Assembly: GCA_039972875.1 (NCBI GenBank)
Contig: JBDWMA010000011.1
Coordinates: 1 to 64,000 of the forward strand
Direction: 5' to 3'
DNA length: 64,000 nucleotides
Origin: Pseudoruegeria sp039972875
GTDB lineage: Bacteria > Pseudomonadota > Alphaproteobacteria > Rhodobacterales > Rhodobacteraceae
Each line of letters begins with the position of its first letter. The stretch's first letter is position 1. Below the pieces are notes generated by a model. The model was not told the DNA's origin. It did not search any database and worked only from the letters and a program-made list of their open reading frames with translations. Of this stretch, positions 53,514-62,266 are shown piece after piece. The translations under genes and the position numbers were made by a program.

Positions 53514-54632
53514 ATGAAAATCGGATGCCCCACAGAAATCAAACCACAGGAATTTCGTGTTGGTTTGACACCCGCTGCAGCACGCGAAGCCATCAATAGC
53601 GGTCATAGCGTGGTTGTTCAAACTGGCGCAGGCCTAGGAGCGGGCTTTTCAGATGAAGACTACACCGCAACTGGTGCGGAGTTGCTCGGAACAGCTGCCG
53701 AGGTGTTTGCGACTGCTGATATGATCGTCAAGGTTAAAGAACCTCAGGCCGTTGAGCGCGCAATGTTACGCGAAGGGCAATTGCTGTTCACTTATTTGCA
53801 TTTGGCGCCAGACCCCGAGCAAACCAAAGATCTGTTGGCAAGCGGATGTACTGCCATCGCCTATGAGACAGTCACGGATAGCAATGGCGGATTGCCCTTG
53901 TTGGCCCCCATGTCCGAAGTGGCAGGCCGTCTTGCTCCGCAGGTTGGTGCTTGGACACTGCAAAAAGCAAACGGTGGACGCGGAGTTCTTCTGGGTGGCG
54001 TGCCCGGTGTTGGACCTGCCAAAGTCGTTGTCATCGGTGGCGGTGTCGTTGGGACCCATGCGGCGCGCATAGCTGCAGGAATGGGCGCGGATGTGACAGT
54101 TTTGGATCGCAGCCTGACACGGCTACGTTACCTTGATGATGTGTTCTCCCGCGATTTCCGCAATCGCTATGCGTCCGCGGATACAACCAACGAATTGGTC
54201 CGGGAAGCTGACATGGTTATCGGTGCCGTTTTGATCCCCGGCGCCGCTGCTCCAAAATTGGTGAGCCGTGCACAGTTGTCCGAAATGAAACCCGGTGCGG
54301 CCATTGTAGACGTTGCAATCGATCAGGGTGGGTGTTTCGAAACGTCCAAAGCCACGACGCATCAGGATCCAATCTATGACGTAGATGGTATCATGCACTA
54401 TTGTGTGGCCAATATGCCGGGCGCAGTGGCCAGGACGTCTACGATTGCCCTCAGCAATGCGACTATGCCCTTTATGATGGCACTGGCCAACAAGGGGTGG
54501 CGTCAAGCCTGCGAAGACGACGCGCACCTTCTAAATGGTCTAAACGTGCATGCTGGACAGCTGACCTACTTCGCGGTTGGCAAGGCCCTTGGTATGGATG
54601 TGGTATCTCCGTCTGTTGTGCTAAAATCATGA
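53514..54632 (+). CDS. ald: Alanine dehydrogenase
   Basis: NAD-dependent deamination of L-alanine to pyruvate and ammonia. It has 372 residues, normal. N-terminal MKIGCPTEIKPQEFRVGLTP; substrate-site Lys in MIVKVKEPQ; catalytic His in FTYLHLAPD; NAD motif VVVIGGGVVGTHAARIAAGM. C-terminal GAVARTSTIALSNATMPFMM is diagnostic of Ald. AAGGAGAGAG precedes the ATG. Divergent Lrp-type regulator upstream. Confidence 0.95.
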   Translation: MKIGCPTEIKPQEFRVGLTPAAAREAINSGHSVVVQTGAGLGAGFSDEDYTATGAELLGTAAEVFATADMIVKVKEPQAVERAMLREGQLLFTYLHLAPDPEQTKDLLASGCTAIAYETVTDSNGGLPLLAPMSEVAGRLAPQVGAWTLQKANGGRGVLLGGVPGVGPAKVVVIGGGVVGTHAARIAAGMGADVTVLDRSLTRLRYLDDVFSRDFRNRYASADTTNELVREADMVIGAVLIPGAAAPKLVSRAQLSEMKPGAAIVDVAIDQGGCFETSKATTHQDPIYDVDGIMHYCVANMPGAVARTSTIALSNATMPFMMALANKGWRQACEDDAHLLNGLNVHAGQLTYFAVGKALGMDVVSPSVVLKS

Positions 54633-54693
54633 TACGGGGTTTAAATTTTTGCACATAACCTGTGCACGGATTTGATCTGACCACTCTGTTTTT

Positions 54694-54731
54694 CCTTCTG
54701 GCGGCTCCCTAAATTGGAACCAGCCAGAAGG
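54694..54731 (+). promoter_or_regulatory. Hairpin covering the ribosome-binding site of the downstream GST
   Basis: CCTTCTGGC (54694-54702) pairs perfectly with GCCAGAAGG (54723-54731), and inner bases GGCTCC/GGAACC extend the stem with one mismatch. The right arm includes AGAAGGA, the Shine-Dalgarno sequence for ATG 54740. It could also be part of the ald transcript end. Folding would hide the start site. Confidence 0.45.
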
Positions 54732-54739
54732 ATTACCAG

Positions 54740-55441
54740 ATGACCAAACTTACAGATTTCCCAATTACCAAACGCTGGGCACCAGTCAATGACACTGCCA
54801 TTCAGCTCTATTCCTATCCGACACCAAATGGGGTCAAAGTCTCAATCGCACTTGAAGAAATGGGACTAGCATACGACGCACATTTGGTTGCTTTTCGGGA
54901 CGGTGATCAACTGACAGAAGAATTTTTGTCACTTAACCCGAACAATAAAATCCCTGCGATTATCGACCCTTTTGGCCCGGATGGCTCGCCTGTACCGCTG
55001 TTTGAAAGCGGTGCGATTTTGATATATTTGGCGGAAAAATCTGGTCAGCTTTTGCCTGCAAATGCGGCGGCTCGTGCCGAAGTCATTCAATGGCTGATGT
55101 TTCAGATGGGTGGTCTCGGTCCGATGTTTGGGCAATTGGGGTATTTCACTATGTTCGCCGGGAAAGAGATCGAAGATCCCCGCCCCCGCGAGCGTTTCAT
55201 TGTTGAGGCCTCTCGTCTGCTCGGTGTTCTTGAACGTCAGCTTGAGGGCCGTGAATGGGTGGCCGGCGAATATTCAATCGCTGACATTGCCATCGCACCT
55301 TGGCTCCGAGCTGCGCGTGATTTCTATCAAATTGGCGAGCTGATAGGGTTGTCTGACCAGAAAAACGTCACTGCCTATCTAGACCGCTTTTTGGCGCGCC
55401 CAGCCGTTCAGCGAGGATTAACAATCCCCGCCCCCAATTAG
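54740..55441 (+). CDS. Glutathione S-transferase (YghU/Ure2p-like)
   Basis: 233 residues. N-terminal thioredoxin fold with IQLYSYPTPNGVKVSIALEE, then LSLNPNNKIPAIIDPFGPDG and PLFESGAILIYLAEKSGQLL, the glutathione site with Glu-Ser. C-terminal domain MFQMGGLGPMFGQLGYFTMF and the capping motif EYSIADIAIAPWLRA. The TPNGVKVSIALEE motif and FGPDG insert mark the nucleophilic/YghU-like group, often peroxide- or disulfide-reducing. Convergent with ytoQ (four-base overlap). Confidence 0.88.
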   Translation: MTKLTDFPITKRWAPVNDTAIQLYSYPTPNGVKVSIALEEMGLAYDAHLVAFRDGDQLTEEFLSLNPNNKIPAIIDPFGPDGSPVPLFESGAILIYLAEKSGQLLPANAAARAEVIQWLMFQMGGLGPMFGQLGYFTMFAGKEIEDPRPRERFIVEASRLLGVLERQLEGREWVAGEYSIADIAIAPWLRAARDFYQIGELIGLSDQKNVTAYLDRFLARPAVQRGLTIPAPN

Positions 55442-55884
55442 GACGGCAAAGCACCGGTCAGAACATACCGAAGCATTTGAACAACCTGTTCAGGTGTTTC
55501 GGCCACGGCCAATGCGGCGGCATCGACCTCTTTCAATGCGTGCTGGTGATCAGCGCCATGCATGACAATCAGAGATTTCCCCAAGGCCGCCGCATATCCC
55601 GCATCAAAAGCTGCGTTCCATTGTTTGTATTTTTCACCAAAACGCACGACGACCACATCGGCCTCTTCAATACCCTTTCGCGTCCGAATGGCGTTTAGTT
55701 TTGCACCCTTATTATCGTGCCAAAACTTGTCAGGTTCGGCACCCAGTATCGCAACGCCGCAGTCATCACTGGCCGCATGATCGGTGACAGGTGAATTAAA
55801 CGCCACGTTCAAATCTGCAGCCCCTATTACAATTTGCTCTCGCCAGTCGGTGTGAATTTCACCGGACAGATATACCTGCAACAT
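55438..55884 (-). CDS. YtoQ-family protein
   Basis: 148 residues, Rossmann-like alpha/beta protein related to nucleoside 2-deoxyribosyltransferases. MLQVYLSGEIHTDWREQIV at the start, AKLNAIRTRKGIEEADVVVV in the middle, and FGEKYKQWNAAFDAGYAAAL near the end match YtoQ proteins. The Glu expected of deoxyribosyltransferases (WxxxxE-type) is not obvious to me. Function unknown. Single gene followed by the GST in convergent orientation. Confidence 0.8.
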   Translation of the reverse strand: MLQVYLSGEIHTDWREQIVIGAADLNVAFNSPVTDHAASDDCGVAILGAEPDKFWHDNKGAKLNAIRTRKGIEEADVVVVRFGEKYKQWNAAFDAGYAAALGKSLIVMHGADHQHALKEVDAAALAVAETPEQVVQMLRYVLTGALPS

Positions 55885-55906
55885 TTCCGTTCTCCTTCAA
55901 AGCAAA

Positions 55907-55929
55907 GGGGGCGCAGCGGCCCCCTTCTT
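55907..55929. terminator. Intrinsic terminator downstream of pheT
   Basis: GGGGGC (55907-55912) and GCCCCC (55919-55924) form a GC-rich stem with a six-base loop, flanked by T-rich sequence on the right (TTCTTTTT) and TTTGCTTTG on the other strand. It lies 48 bases past the pheT stop and ahead of ytoQ. Confidence 0.7.
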
Positions 55930-55976
55930 TTTCGATCAAATATCCTCACCGAAGGCAAGACATCTCTTTAATGCGT

Positions 55977-58373
55977 TTAGCCGCGCAACGTGCCGCCTGT
56001 CGCTTTTTCGACTTTGGACACGATCTTTGCAGACACAGCTTCGATGTCTTTTTCTGTCAAAGTCTGCAGGGTCGGCTGAATGCGCACAGCGATTGCAAGG
56101 GATTTCTTATCCTCACCAAGGGAACCGCCGATAAATTCATCAAACACACGGACACTTTCAATCAGAGCTTTATCCGCCCCCACTGCAGCATTTACTAGCG
56201 TTAAGGCCTCTACTTTGGTGTCTACAACAAATGCAAAATCACGTTCAACCGCCTGAAAATCGCTGGCTTTCAGCGCAGGGCGGGTGGTTGTGTTTTTACG
56301 TGGTAACGGGATGTTGTCGGCATGTATGGCAAAGGCAACGACGGGGCCTTTGACGTCCATCGCTGCGATTGCTTTGGGATGCAATTCACCAAACCCAGCC
56401 AGAACCTTTTTAGGTCCCAAACAGATTTTGCCAGAGCGACCAGGATGCCACCACGTGTTCATGCCACGCAGGATTTGCACTTTTGCAGGTGCGCCAAGGG
56501 CCCCAAGGATCGCTTCGGCGTCCGCTTTGGCGTCATAAACGTCCACCGGACGTCGTGTGCCGTGTACGTCTTTTGGACCAGTGTGCCCCACCAAAATACC
56601 TGTGATCAGCACTTCTTGGTCCTCAGGCTCGCCGCCATGGAACGCGGGACCAACTTCGAACAAAGCTAAATCCATATAACCACGGGCCTGATTGCGGGCC
56701 GCAGCCTGTAACAAACCCGGCAACAAAGAGGGGCGCATATGGCTCATCTCTGAGGAAATCGGGTTCGACAGTTTGCTCGCATCAGATCCACCGCCAAATG
56801 CGGCGGCGCTGGTTTGGTCGATAAAGCTATAAGTGACGCATTCATTGTACCCTAAAGAGGCGGCTGTGCGGCGCGCCATACCTTCGCGTTTCTGCGAGGC
56901 CGTCAGGATGGCACGTGGGACGCCAATCTGTGTGCGTCCCAAAGGTTTGCCTTCGAGCTTCGTTAGGGACGCCACACGGGCGACTTCTTCGACGAGATCG
57001 GCCTCTCCAAGAACGTCTGGACGCCAACTTGGAACGGATGCCATGTCACCATCCAACACAAAGCCCAAAGCCTCTAGTGTTGCACGTTGGGTTGCCGCCG
57101 GAATTTCCATTCCGACCAATGATTGCACGCGATCTGTGTCGAGGCGATAGGCGCGGGATACGTCTGGTACGGCACCAGCGGTCACCACATTGGACGGCGT
57201 CCCGCCGCAGAGATCGATAATCATCGCGGTGGCTTGCTCGATCGCTTGCGCGTTGAAGGCTGGGTCAATTCCGCGTTCGTTGCGATAGCGTGCGTCAGAG
57301 TTGATTTTCAAGGCACGGCCGGTTTTTGCAATTTGGATGGTGTCCCAGATCGCAGCTTCGACAAACACGTTGGTTGTGTCTTCGGTACAACCGGTGGCCA
57401 ATCCGCCCATTATGCCTGCAACACTTTCGACGCCACGGTCATCAGAGATCACAACCATACCGTCGGTAAAACTGTATTCTTTTTCATCCAACCCAATCAG
57501 GGTCTCGCCAGCTTTGGCCCGATGAACGCGCAGATTCCCGGTGACCTTATCGGCGTCAAAAACATGCAGCGGGCGGTTTTGGTCGTAGGTGAAGAAGTTC
57601 GTTACATCCACAAGTGCGGAAATTGGGCGCAGACCAATCGCCTTGAGCCGTTTCTGCAGCCATTCAGGGGATGGCCCGTTTTTTACACCTTTGATCAAAC
57701 GGCCCATAAAGACCGGCGCGTCATTCAGCGTGTCTTCGTCGATGGTCACAGTCAGCGGGCTGTCGAATGCGCCCGCAACCTGAACATCTTTAGCAGGTTT
57801 CAAAGTACCCAAACCACGGGCTGCCAGATCGCGGGCAATGCCACGAATACCCAATGCATCGGGGCGATTTGGGGTGATGGCAATCTCGATCATCGGATCG
57901 ACTTTGTCCGGAGAGTTCACTGCCAGCCAATCAACGAACTTGTCACCAACTTCACCAGAGGCCAGCTCAATGATGCCGTCATGTTCGTCGGACAGTTCCA
58001 TTTCCCGTTCAGAGGCCATCATGCCGTGGCTTTCGATGCCGCGAATTTTGCCGATCTGAATGGTGGTGTCGATGCCGGGCACATAGACGCCGGGTTTGGC
58101 GACGACGACTGTGATGCCTTCGCGGGCATTGGGGGCACCGCAGATGATCTGCTTCATGCCCTCATCGGTGCGCACCTGACAGACACGCAGGCGGTCCGCA
58201 TCGGGATGCTTTTCAGCGCTTTCGACGTAGCCAAGCGTAAAGGCCGCCAGAGTATCGGCAGGGTTAACGATGTCCTCAACCTCAAGCCCCAGATCGGTCA
58301 GGGCATAGGCGATGTCATCGACGGAGGCATTTGTGTCGAGGTGTTCTTTTAGCCAGGAGAGTGTGAATTTCAT
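55977..58373 (-). CDS. pheT: Phenylalanine-tRNA ligase beta subunit
   Basis: 798 residues, full length. N-terminal MKFTLSWLKEHLDTNASVDD; EMAP-like tRNA-binding region with DADRLRVCQVRTDEGMKQII and CGAPNAREGITVVVAKPG; B3/B4 editing region including LVDVTNFFTYDQNRPLHVFD; B5; the catalytic-like core; and a C-terminal ferredoxin-fold anticodon-binding domain (DFAFVVDTKVEALTLVNA). Forms the (alpha-beta)2 synthetase with PheS. Its start overlaps an inserted membrane-protein gene (ATGA) rather than pheS directly. A 409-codon frame on the other strand is a shadow. Confidence 0.96.
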   Translation of the reverse strand: MKFTLSWLKEHLDTNASVDDIAYALTDLGLEVEDIVNPADTLAAFTLGYVESAEKHPDADRLRVCQVRTDEGMKQIICGAPNAREGITVVVAKPGVYVPGIDTTIQIGKIRGIESHGMMASEREMELSDEHDGIIELASGEVGDKFVDWLAVNSPDKVDPMIEIAITPNRPDALGIRGIARDLAARGLGTLKPAKDVQVAGAFDSPLTVTIDEDTLNDAPVFMGRLIKGVKNGPSPEWLQKRLKAIGLRPISALVDVTNFFTYDQNRPLHVFDADKVTGNLRVHRAKAGETLIGLDEKEYSFTDGMVVISDDRGVESVAGIMGGLATGCTEDTTNVFVEAAIWDTIQIAKTGRALKINSDARYRNERGIDPAFNAQAIEQATAMIIDLCGGTPSNVVTAGAVPDVSRAYRLDTDRVQSLVGMEIPAATQRATLEALGFVLDGDMASVPSWRPDVLGEADLVEEVARVASLTKLEGKPLGRTQIGVPRAILTASQKREGMARRTAASLGYNECVTYSFIDQTSAAAFGGGSDASKLSNPISSEMSHMRPSLLPGLLQAAARNQARGYMDLALFEVGPAFHGGEPEDQEVLITGILVGHTGPKDVHGTRRPVDVYDAKADAEAILGALGAPAKVQILRGMNTWWHPGRSGKICLGPKKVLAGFGELHPKAIAAMDVKGPVVAFAIHADNIPLPRKNTTTRPALKASDFQAVERDFAFVVDTKVEALTLVNAAVGADKALIESVRVFDEFIGGSLGEDKKSLAIAVRIQPTLQTLTEKDIEAVSAKIVSKVEKATGGTLRG

Positions 58374-58825
58374 AACTTTTCTTCCTGAGGATAGCTCGGT
58401 TTATATTTGCGATGGTTTCTGGGGGTAGCAAACATTGACCAAGTCAGTGCGTCGTTTCGCATTTCCCAAATCATCTTGTTGTAGCATGTCATGAGTTTTA
58501 TGAACGCCGGGTGTCCAGCTGTTTCAACATGGATTAAGACTTCCTGTGCACTCGCGAACTCGGTGAAATATTTACCCGCACATTCCAAACTTTCCTTTGA
58601 GCCATAAATTGTAAGGACGCCTAAGTTGCGTTGGAAACCCATATAATCTTGCGCAACTTCAGTGTGTGCTTCGTTTGGGCAAGGGCATTGGCTCAGGAAT
58701 TCACGATATGCATCGCGTTTCCTGTCCAGAATAATTTCAGTTTGTGCGTAGATTTTACCGAGAAGGAAAGTGGCCAGACTAAGTAATATTCCTCCAACAC
58801 CCAAAATCAATGAGGTAAAGCTCAC
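58370..58825 (-). CDS. Small membrane protein of unknown function inserted between pheS and pheT
   Basis: 151 residues. One N-terminal transmembrane segment (SLILGVGGILLSLATFLLGK, about 4-25), then a soluble part of about 125 residues with YREFLSQCPCPNEAHTEVAQ, LTIYGSKESLECAGKYFTEF and MTCYNKMIWEMRNDALTWSM. The helix-loop pattern (RKRDAYREFL; YGS; MIWEMRND) resembles phage/mobile-element-associated hypothetical membrane proteins. It overlaps both neighbours by four bases, so it is translationally coupled inside an essential operon. No function can be given. Confidence 0.75.
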   Translation of the reverse strand: MSFTSLILGVGGILLSLATFLLGKIYAQTEIILDRKRDAYREFLSQCPCPNEAHTEVAQDYMGFQRNLGVLTIYGSKESLECAGKYFTEFASAQEVLIHVETAGHPAFIKLMTCYNKMIWEMRNDALTWSMFATPRNHRKYKPSYPQEEKL

Positions 58826-59910
58826 TTGCTCAGCCCGCCGTGCAAGGTCGGCATATCCAGTGCACCGAAACCATAGTGGCGCAGCCAGCGCAGGTCGCTA
58901 TCAAAGAACGCGCGCAGGTCGGGGATACCGTATTTCAGCATGGCCAGACGGTCGATACCGATGCCAAAAGCAAAGCCTTGGTATTCATCGGGATCCACAC
59001 CGGCGGAACGCAACACATGCGGGTGCACCATGCCAGAGCCTAAGATCTCCATCCAGTCGTCGCCCACGCCAACCTTAAGCTGGCCCTTGTCCCAGCTACA
59101 GCGCAGATCAACCTCGGCAGAGGGTTCGGTAAAGGGGAAGTGGCTGGCGCGAAAACGCAGCTCTACGTCGTCGACTTCGAAAAACGCCCGGCAGAATTCC
59201 TCAAGCGTCCATTTCAGGTTCGCCATGGAAATGTCTTTGCCAATCGCCAGACCTTCGATCTGGTGGAACATAGGTGTGTGTGTTTGGTCGTAATCGGAGC
59301 GATAAACACGCCCAGGCGCAATTACGCGGATCGGCGCGCCGTTCTTTTCCATCGACCGGATTTGAACAGGGCTGGTGTGGGTGCGCAGCACGTGGGGGGC
59401 GCGGTCATCATCCGCATCGCGGTGCATGTAGAACGTGTCGAATTCCTGCCGTGCAGGGTGGTGCGGCGGGATGTTCAAGGCGTCAAAGTTGTACCAATCG
59501 GTTTCAATCTGCGGACCTTCAGCCACAGCAAATCCCATGTCGGCAAAAATCGCGCTGATTTCCTCGGACACCTGACTGATCGGGTGTATCGTACCCGCAG
59601 GGCGGGCAGAACTGCGACCGGGTAGGGTCACGTCCAAGGTTTCGGTTGCCAGACGTGCATCCAGCGCGGCATCCGCCAACGCGGATTTTTTCGCAACCAA
59701 GGCTGTGTTGATCTCATCCTTAAGAGCGTTCAGCGCCGGACCGGCCACCTGACGCTCTTCGGGGGTCATTTTTCCCAGCGCGCGCATTTTCAGGCTGACT
59801 TCGCCCTTTTTGCCAATCGCGCTTACACGCAGTTCTTCTAGTGTGGATTCCTCTGCGGCGGCGTCAATCGCGGCCAAAATCCGGCTCTTCAGCTCAGTCA
59901 ATCCGTCCAT
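58822..59910 (-). CDS. pheS: Phenylalanine-tRNA ligase alpha subunit
   Basis: 362 residues. N-terminal coiled-coil domain that contacts tRNA (MDGLTELKSRILAAIDAAAE), then the class II catalytic core: motif 2 region LRTHTSPVQIRSMEKNGAPI with VYRSDYDQTHTPMFHQIEGL, and motif 3 GFAFGIGIDRLAMLKYGIPD. Conserved FHQIEGLAIG binds Phe. Promoter region is the 74 bases to the Hint gene. Confidence 0.96.
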   Translation of the reverse strand: MDGLTELKSRILAAIDAAAEESTLEELRVSAIGKKGEVSLKMRALGKMTPEERQVAGPALNALKDEINTALVAKKSALADAALDARLATETLDVTLPGRSSARPAGTIHPISQVSEEISAIFADMGFAVAEGPQIETDWYNFDALNIPPHHPARQEFDTFYMHRDADDDRAPHVLRTHTSPVQIRSMEKNGAPIRVIAPGRVYRSDYDQTHTPMFHQIEGLAIGKDISMANLKWTLEEFCRAFFEVDDVELRFRASHFPFTEPSAEVDLRCSWDKGQLKVGVGDDWMEILGSGMVHPHVLRSAGVDPDEYQGFAFGIGIDRLAMLKYGIPDLRAFFDSDLRWLRHYGFGALDMPTLHGGLSK

Positions 59911-59984
59911 CGGGTCTTTCCCTTTTGATCGAGAAATGCCCTATCACAGACAGGGTTCAATGCAAGGGGGCGGTGGCAATGCCT

Positions 59985-61061
59985 TTAGCAGGCGATGCGG
60001 AAAAGCGCTCCTTCGGATCGATTCAAGGTTGGCCGCGCAGTTGATCCATAGGTTTTGGGATTGGTTTGCAAATCCGGGAAGAGGGCATAGATCTCGGCGG
60101 CGGTGTCTGCTGCCAGTTCACCCAAGGTGTGATGACCGGGGAAATAGCTTTCGCTTGGGGCATCATTGGCGAAGACAATTTGATGTTGGTCAAACATAAG
60201 ATGAACATAAGTCACCTCAGCGCAGGGCACCGGGCGGACGTTAAAATCATCGATGAGGAACTTTGCAGCAACAAGTACCTCTTCAGCACCGAACATCAGT
60301 TCTGCTCGCCAATCGGTACACAACATGCGGTGCTGCGGTGAGACATGAAGGTCCGTGCTGTTGCCGTAAGCACCGGCCCTGATGCGGATCGGAGCAAAAT
60401 CGCCCGTGCCGCTAACCGTCGACTGTCCAATCCATCGCAGAGGTTGAAGGTCTTGATCCTGCGTTAATATGAGATCGCCTGCCTTTAGAGTTTCTATGGG
60501 CCGGGGGCCTGACTGTGTTTGGATCATCGTTCCTGCAACGAAACAGGCAATACCGCTGTCGCCGGGGTTAACGGTGCCATAGGTAAGCTCGTTAGGATCT
60601 GGTTGATTGAACTGCAGCGTCGTGGTGGTTGCATTTGGACCAACCAAAACGGCAAGGTTTTCAGAGACCGCACCATCCGCAGCGCCACCACTTGCAATCA
60701 TATCTGTCGCGTCTTGGCCAATGTCGTAGTAGTCGATAACGACATTGTTCGTGCCCGACACATCGGTCAGCGCAAACGAATCATAGTTTCCATCAGATGT
60801 TGAATTTGGATCCGTTAACAGAATTGGAAAATCGTCTGCGGAAATGATATAGACCATCTCATTGACATTCGCATCAAATGTAACTTGTACATCGGGATGA
60901 TCAAGCGCGATGTCGATCCCATGTGTGCCATTGTTGTAATAGAAAGAAACGACAAAATCGCTGGGGTCTTCTCCTGCGTCGAGAGCAACTTCCAAAAATT
61001 CGCTGACACCACTGCTAGCGGCGTATGCATTTGAATAGTGAAGTTCGCTAATTCGAGCCAT
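59985..61061 (-). CDS. Lamin-tail-like domain plus Hint domain protein
   Basis: 358 residues, no signal peptide. The N-terminal half (about 1-165) begins ARISELHYSNAYAASSGVSE then FLEVALDAGED, the pattern of lamin-tail (LTD) beta-sandwich domains found in secreted bacterial proteins. The second half is a Hint (hedgehog/intein-type) self-processing module: IACFVAGTMIQTQSGPRPIE, with the Cys nucleophile at about 172, LKAGDLILTQD, and TDLHVSPQHRMLC. No C-terminal extein-like domain follows beyond about 75 residues. Such Hint_2 proteins are frequent in Rhodobacteraceae and may be type I-exported and self-cleaving. The cleavage product is unknown. Confidence 0.78.
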   Translation of the reverse strand: MARISELHYSNAYAASSGVSEFLEVALDAGEDPSDFVVSFYYNNGTHGIDIALDHPDVQVTFDANVNEMVYIISADDFPILLTDPNSTSDGNYDSFALTDVSGTNNVVIDYYDIGQDATDMIASGGAADGAVSENLAVLVGPNATTTTLQFNQPDPNELTYGTVNPGDSGIACFVAGTMIQTQSGPRPIETLKAGDLILTQDQDLQPLRWIGQSTVSGTGDFAPIRIRAGAYGNSTDLHVSPQHRMLCTDWRAELMFGAEEVLVAAKFLIDDFNVRPVPCAEVTYVHLMFDQHQIVFANDAPSESYFPGHHTLGELAADTAAEIYALFPDLQTNPKTYGSTARPTLNRSEGALFRIAC

Positions 61062-61230
61062 GCTGTGTCATACCCTTGCGCGATTCGTTGATTATAAAAG
61101 ACTATGTCACCTGATATAATTACGAATTTGGGTCAGATTTTGACCAAAACGGGACATCTACTGGATCGACGTATTTGTCGTCCAGGATATGCAAGGTTGT
61201 TGTCGGTTCTAAGGGGAATTTTTTAAAGAA

Positions 61231-61261
61231 AAAGCCGCTACCGAATTCACGGTGCGGCTTT
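61231..61261 (-). terminator. Terminator downstream of rplT
   Basis: AAAGCCGCTACCG (61231-61243) pairs with CGGTGCGGCTTT (61250-61261) with one bulged base. On the minus strand it is followed by TTCTTTAAAAA, and on the plus strand by TAATTTTTTT, so it can work both ways. A second perfect hairpin GTTTGATC-aag-GATCAAAC (61271-61289) lies between it and the rplT stop. Confidence 0.75.
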
Positions 61262-61302
61262 AATTTTTTTGTTTGATCAAGGATCAAACCAAGGTGCTTG
61301 TA

Positions 61303-61668
61303 TTAAGCAGCCAATGCAGCTTGTGCTTTTTCAACGATTGCACCGAATGCTTCGGGCTCGTGAACAGCCAAGTCAGCCAGAACTTTACGGTCAACTTCAA
61401 CGCCAGCCAATGTCAGGCCGTTGATGAAGCGAGAGTATGTCAGGCTTTCGTCGTGGCTGCGAACAGCAGCGTTAATGCGCTGGATCCACAGGGCACGGAA
61501 ATTCCGTTTACGCTGTTTGCGGTCGCGTGTGGCGTATTGGTTCGCCTTATCGACAGCTTGTGTTGCAGTACGGAAGAGGTTTTTGCGGCGGCCATAGTAA
61601 CCTTTGGCGGCTTTAACAACCTTCTTGTGACGGGCGTGGGTAACTTTACCGGATGTTACGCGAGACAT
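61303..61668 (-). CDS. rplT: Ribosomal protein L20
   Basis: 121 residues, basic. MSRVTSGKVTHARHKKVVKA, AKGYYGRRKNLFRTATQAVD, RDRKQRKRNFRALWIQRINA and YSRFINGLTLAGVEVDRKVL are the L20 signatures. 12 bases after the rpmI stop. Needed for 50S assembly; in other bacteria L20 also represses its own operon. infC is not adjacent. Confidence 0.97.
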   Translation of the reverse strand: MSRVTSGKVTHARHKKVVKAAKGYYGRRKNLFRTATQAVDKANQYATRDRKQRKRNFRALWIQRINAAVRSHDESLTYSRFINGLTLAGVEVDRKVLADLAVHEPEAFGAIVEKAQAALAA

Positions 61669-61680
61669 ATCATCCCCTCC

Positions 61681-61881
61681 TTAGCGAGCGTAGGGCATCA
61701 TCGACTTGACGATTTTCGCGTCAGGAGCCGAAAGCGTTGTGGTGCCGCGCGCATTGCGCAGGAATTTGTTGGACCGTTTGATCATACCGTGACGCTTGCC
61801 AGCTTGGCCTGCTTTCACGTGACCATTTGCAGTCACTTTAAAGCGCTTCTTCGCGCTTGATTTGGTCTTCATCTTGGGCAT
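61681..61881 (-). CDS. rpmI: Ribosomal protein L35
   Basis: 66 residues from ATG 61881 (MPKMKTKSSAKKRFKVTANG), ending DAKIVKSMMPYAR. The GKRHGMIKRSNKFLRNARGT stretch fits L35. A longer upstream frame (to 61932) is not conserved. First gene of the rpmI-rplT pair; TGAGGAGACGG gives the ribosome-binding site on the minus strand. Confidence 0.96.
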   Translation of the reverse strand: MPKMKTKSSAKKRFKVTANGHVKAGQAGKRHGMIKRSNKFLRNARGTTTLSAPDAKIVKSMMPYAR

Positions 61882-62000
61882 TTCCGTCTCCTCAAAGTCA
61901 GATCGGTTTACACGCGACTCGGCATGCCACATAAGCCGGGCGCGTGGTTGAAGTGGGGCGTATAGGTGGGAATCGTCAGGCTGGCAAGGGCGAAAGCGCC

Positions 62001-62225
62001 CTATCTGAGGTATTTCCCAACGGCATTGATAAAGGCATCGGGGATCGTATGCAGTTGCAACCCGCCTGGGGTTTCGCGTGCGGCGTAAATGATCATGGCA
62101 CCTGCGATCACGATAAGAATGGCCGACAGGCGAGGCGCTTGTTTATCGATGATGGCGCTGATGGCGGATGGGATAGCAAAGGCAAGAAGAGTGACCCCAA
62201 TGATGTAATACAGGTCAATATCCAT
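62001..62225 (-). CDS. Small two-helix membrane protein, unknown
   Basis: 74 residues. Two hydrophobic segments (YYIIGVTLLAFAIPSAISAI and LSAILIVIAGAMIIYAARE) with a short basic linker (DKQAPR), then a soluble tail ending AFINAVGKYLR. GGGAGAG lies 8 bases before the ATG. Appears conserved between rpmI and pyk in relatives as far as I recall, but has no known function. Probably co-transcribed with pyk, 41 bases upstream. Confidence 0.65.
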   Translation of the reverse strand: MDIDLYYIIGVTLLAFAIPSAISAIIDKQAPRLSAILIVIAGAMIIYAARETPGGLQLHTIPDAFINAVGKYLR

Positions 62226-62266
62226 GCGCTTTGCTCTCCCGGTTTGTTTTATCCGATTTTGTTAGC

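Noticed and set aside
57123..58352. 409-codon open frame on the plus strand
   Set aside because: It lies entirely antisense to pheT, whose motifs are intact, and its own sequence shows no family pattern. It is a shadow frame.
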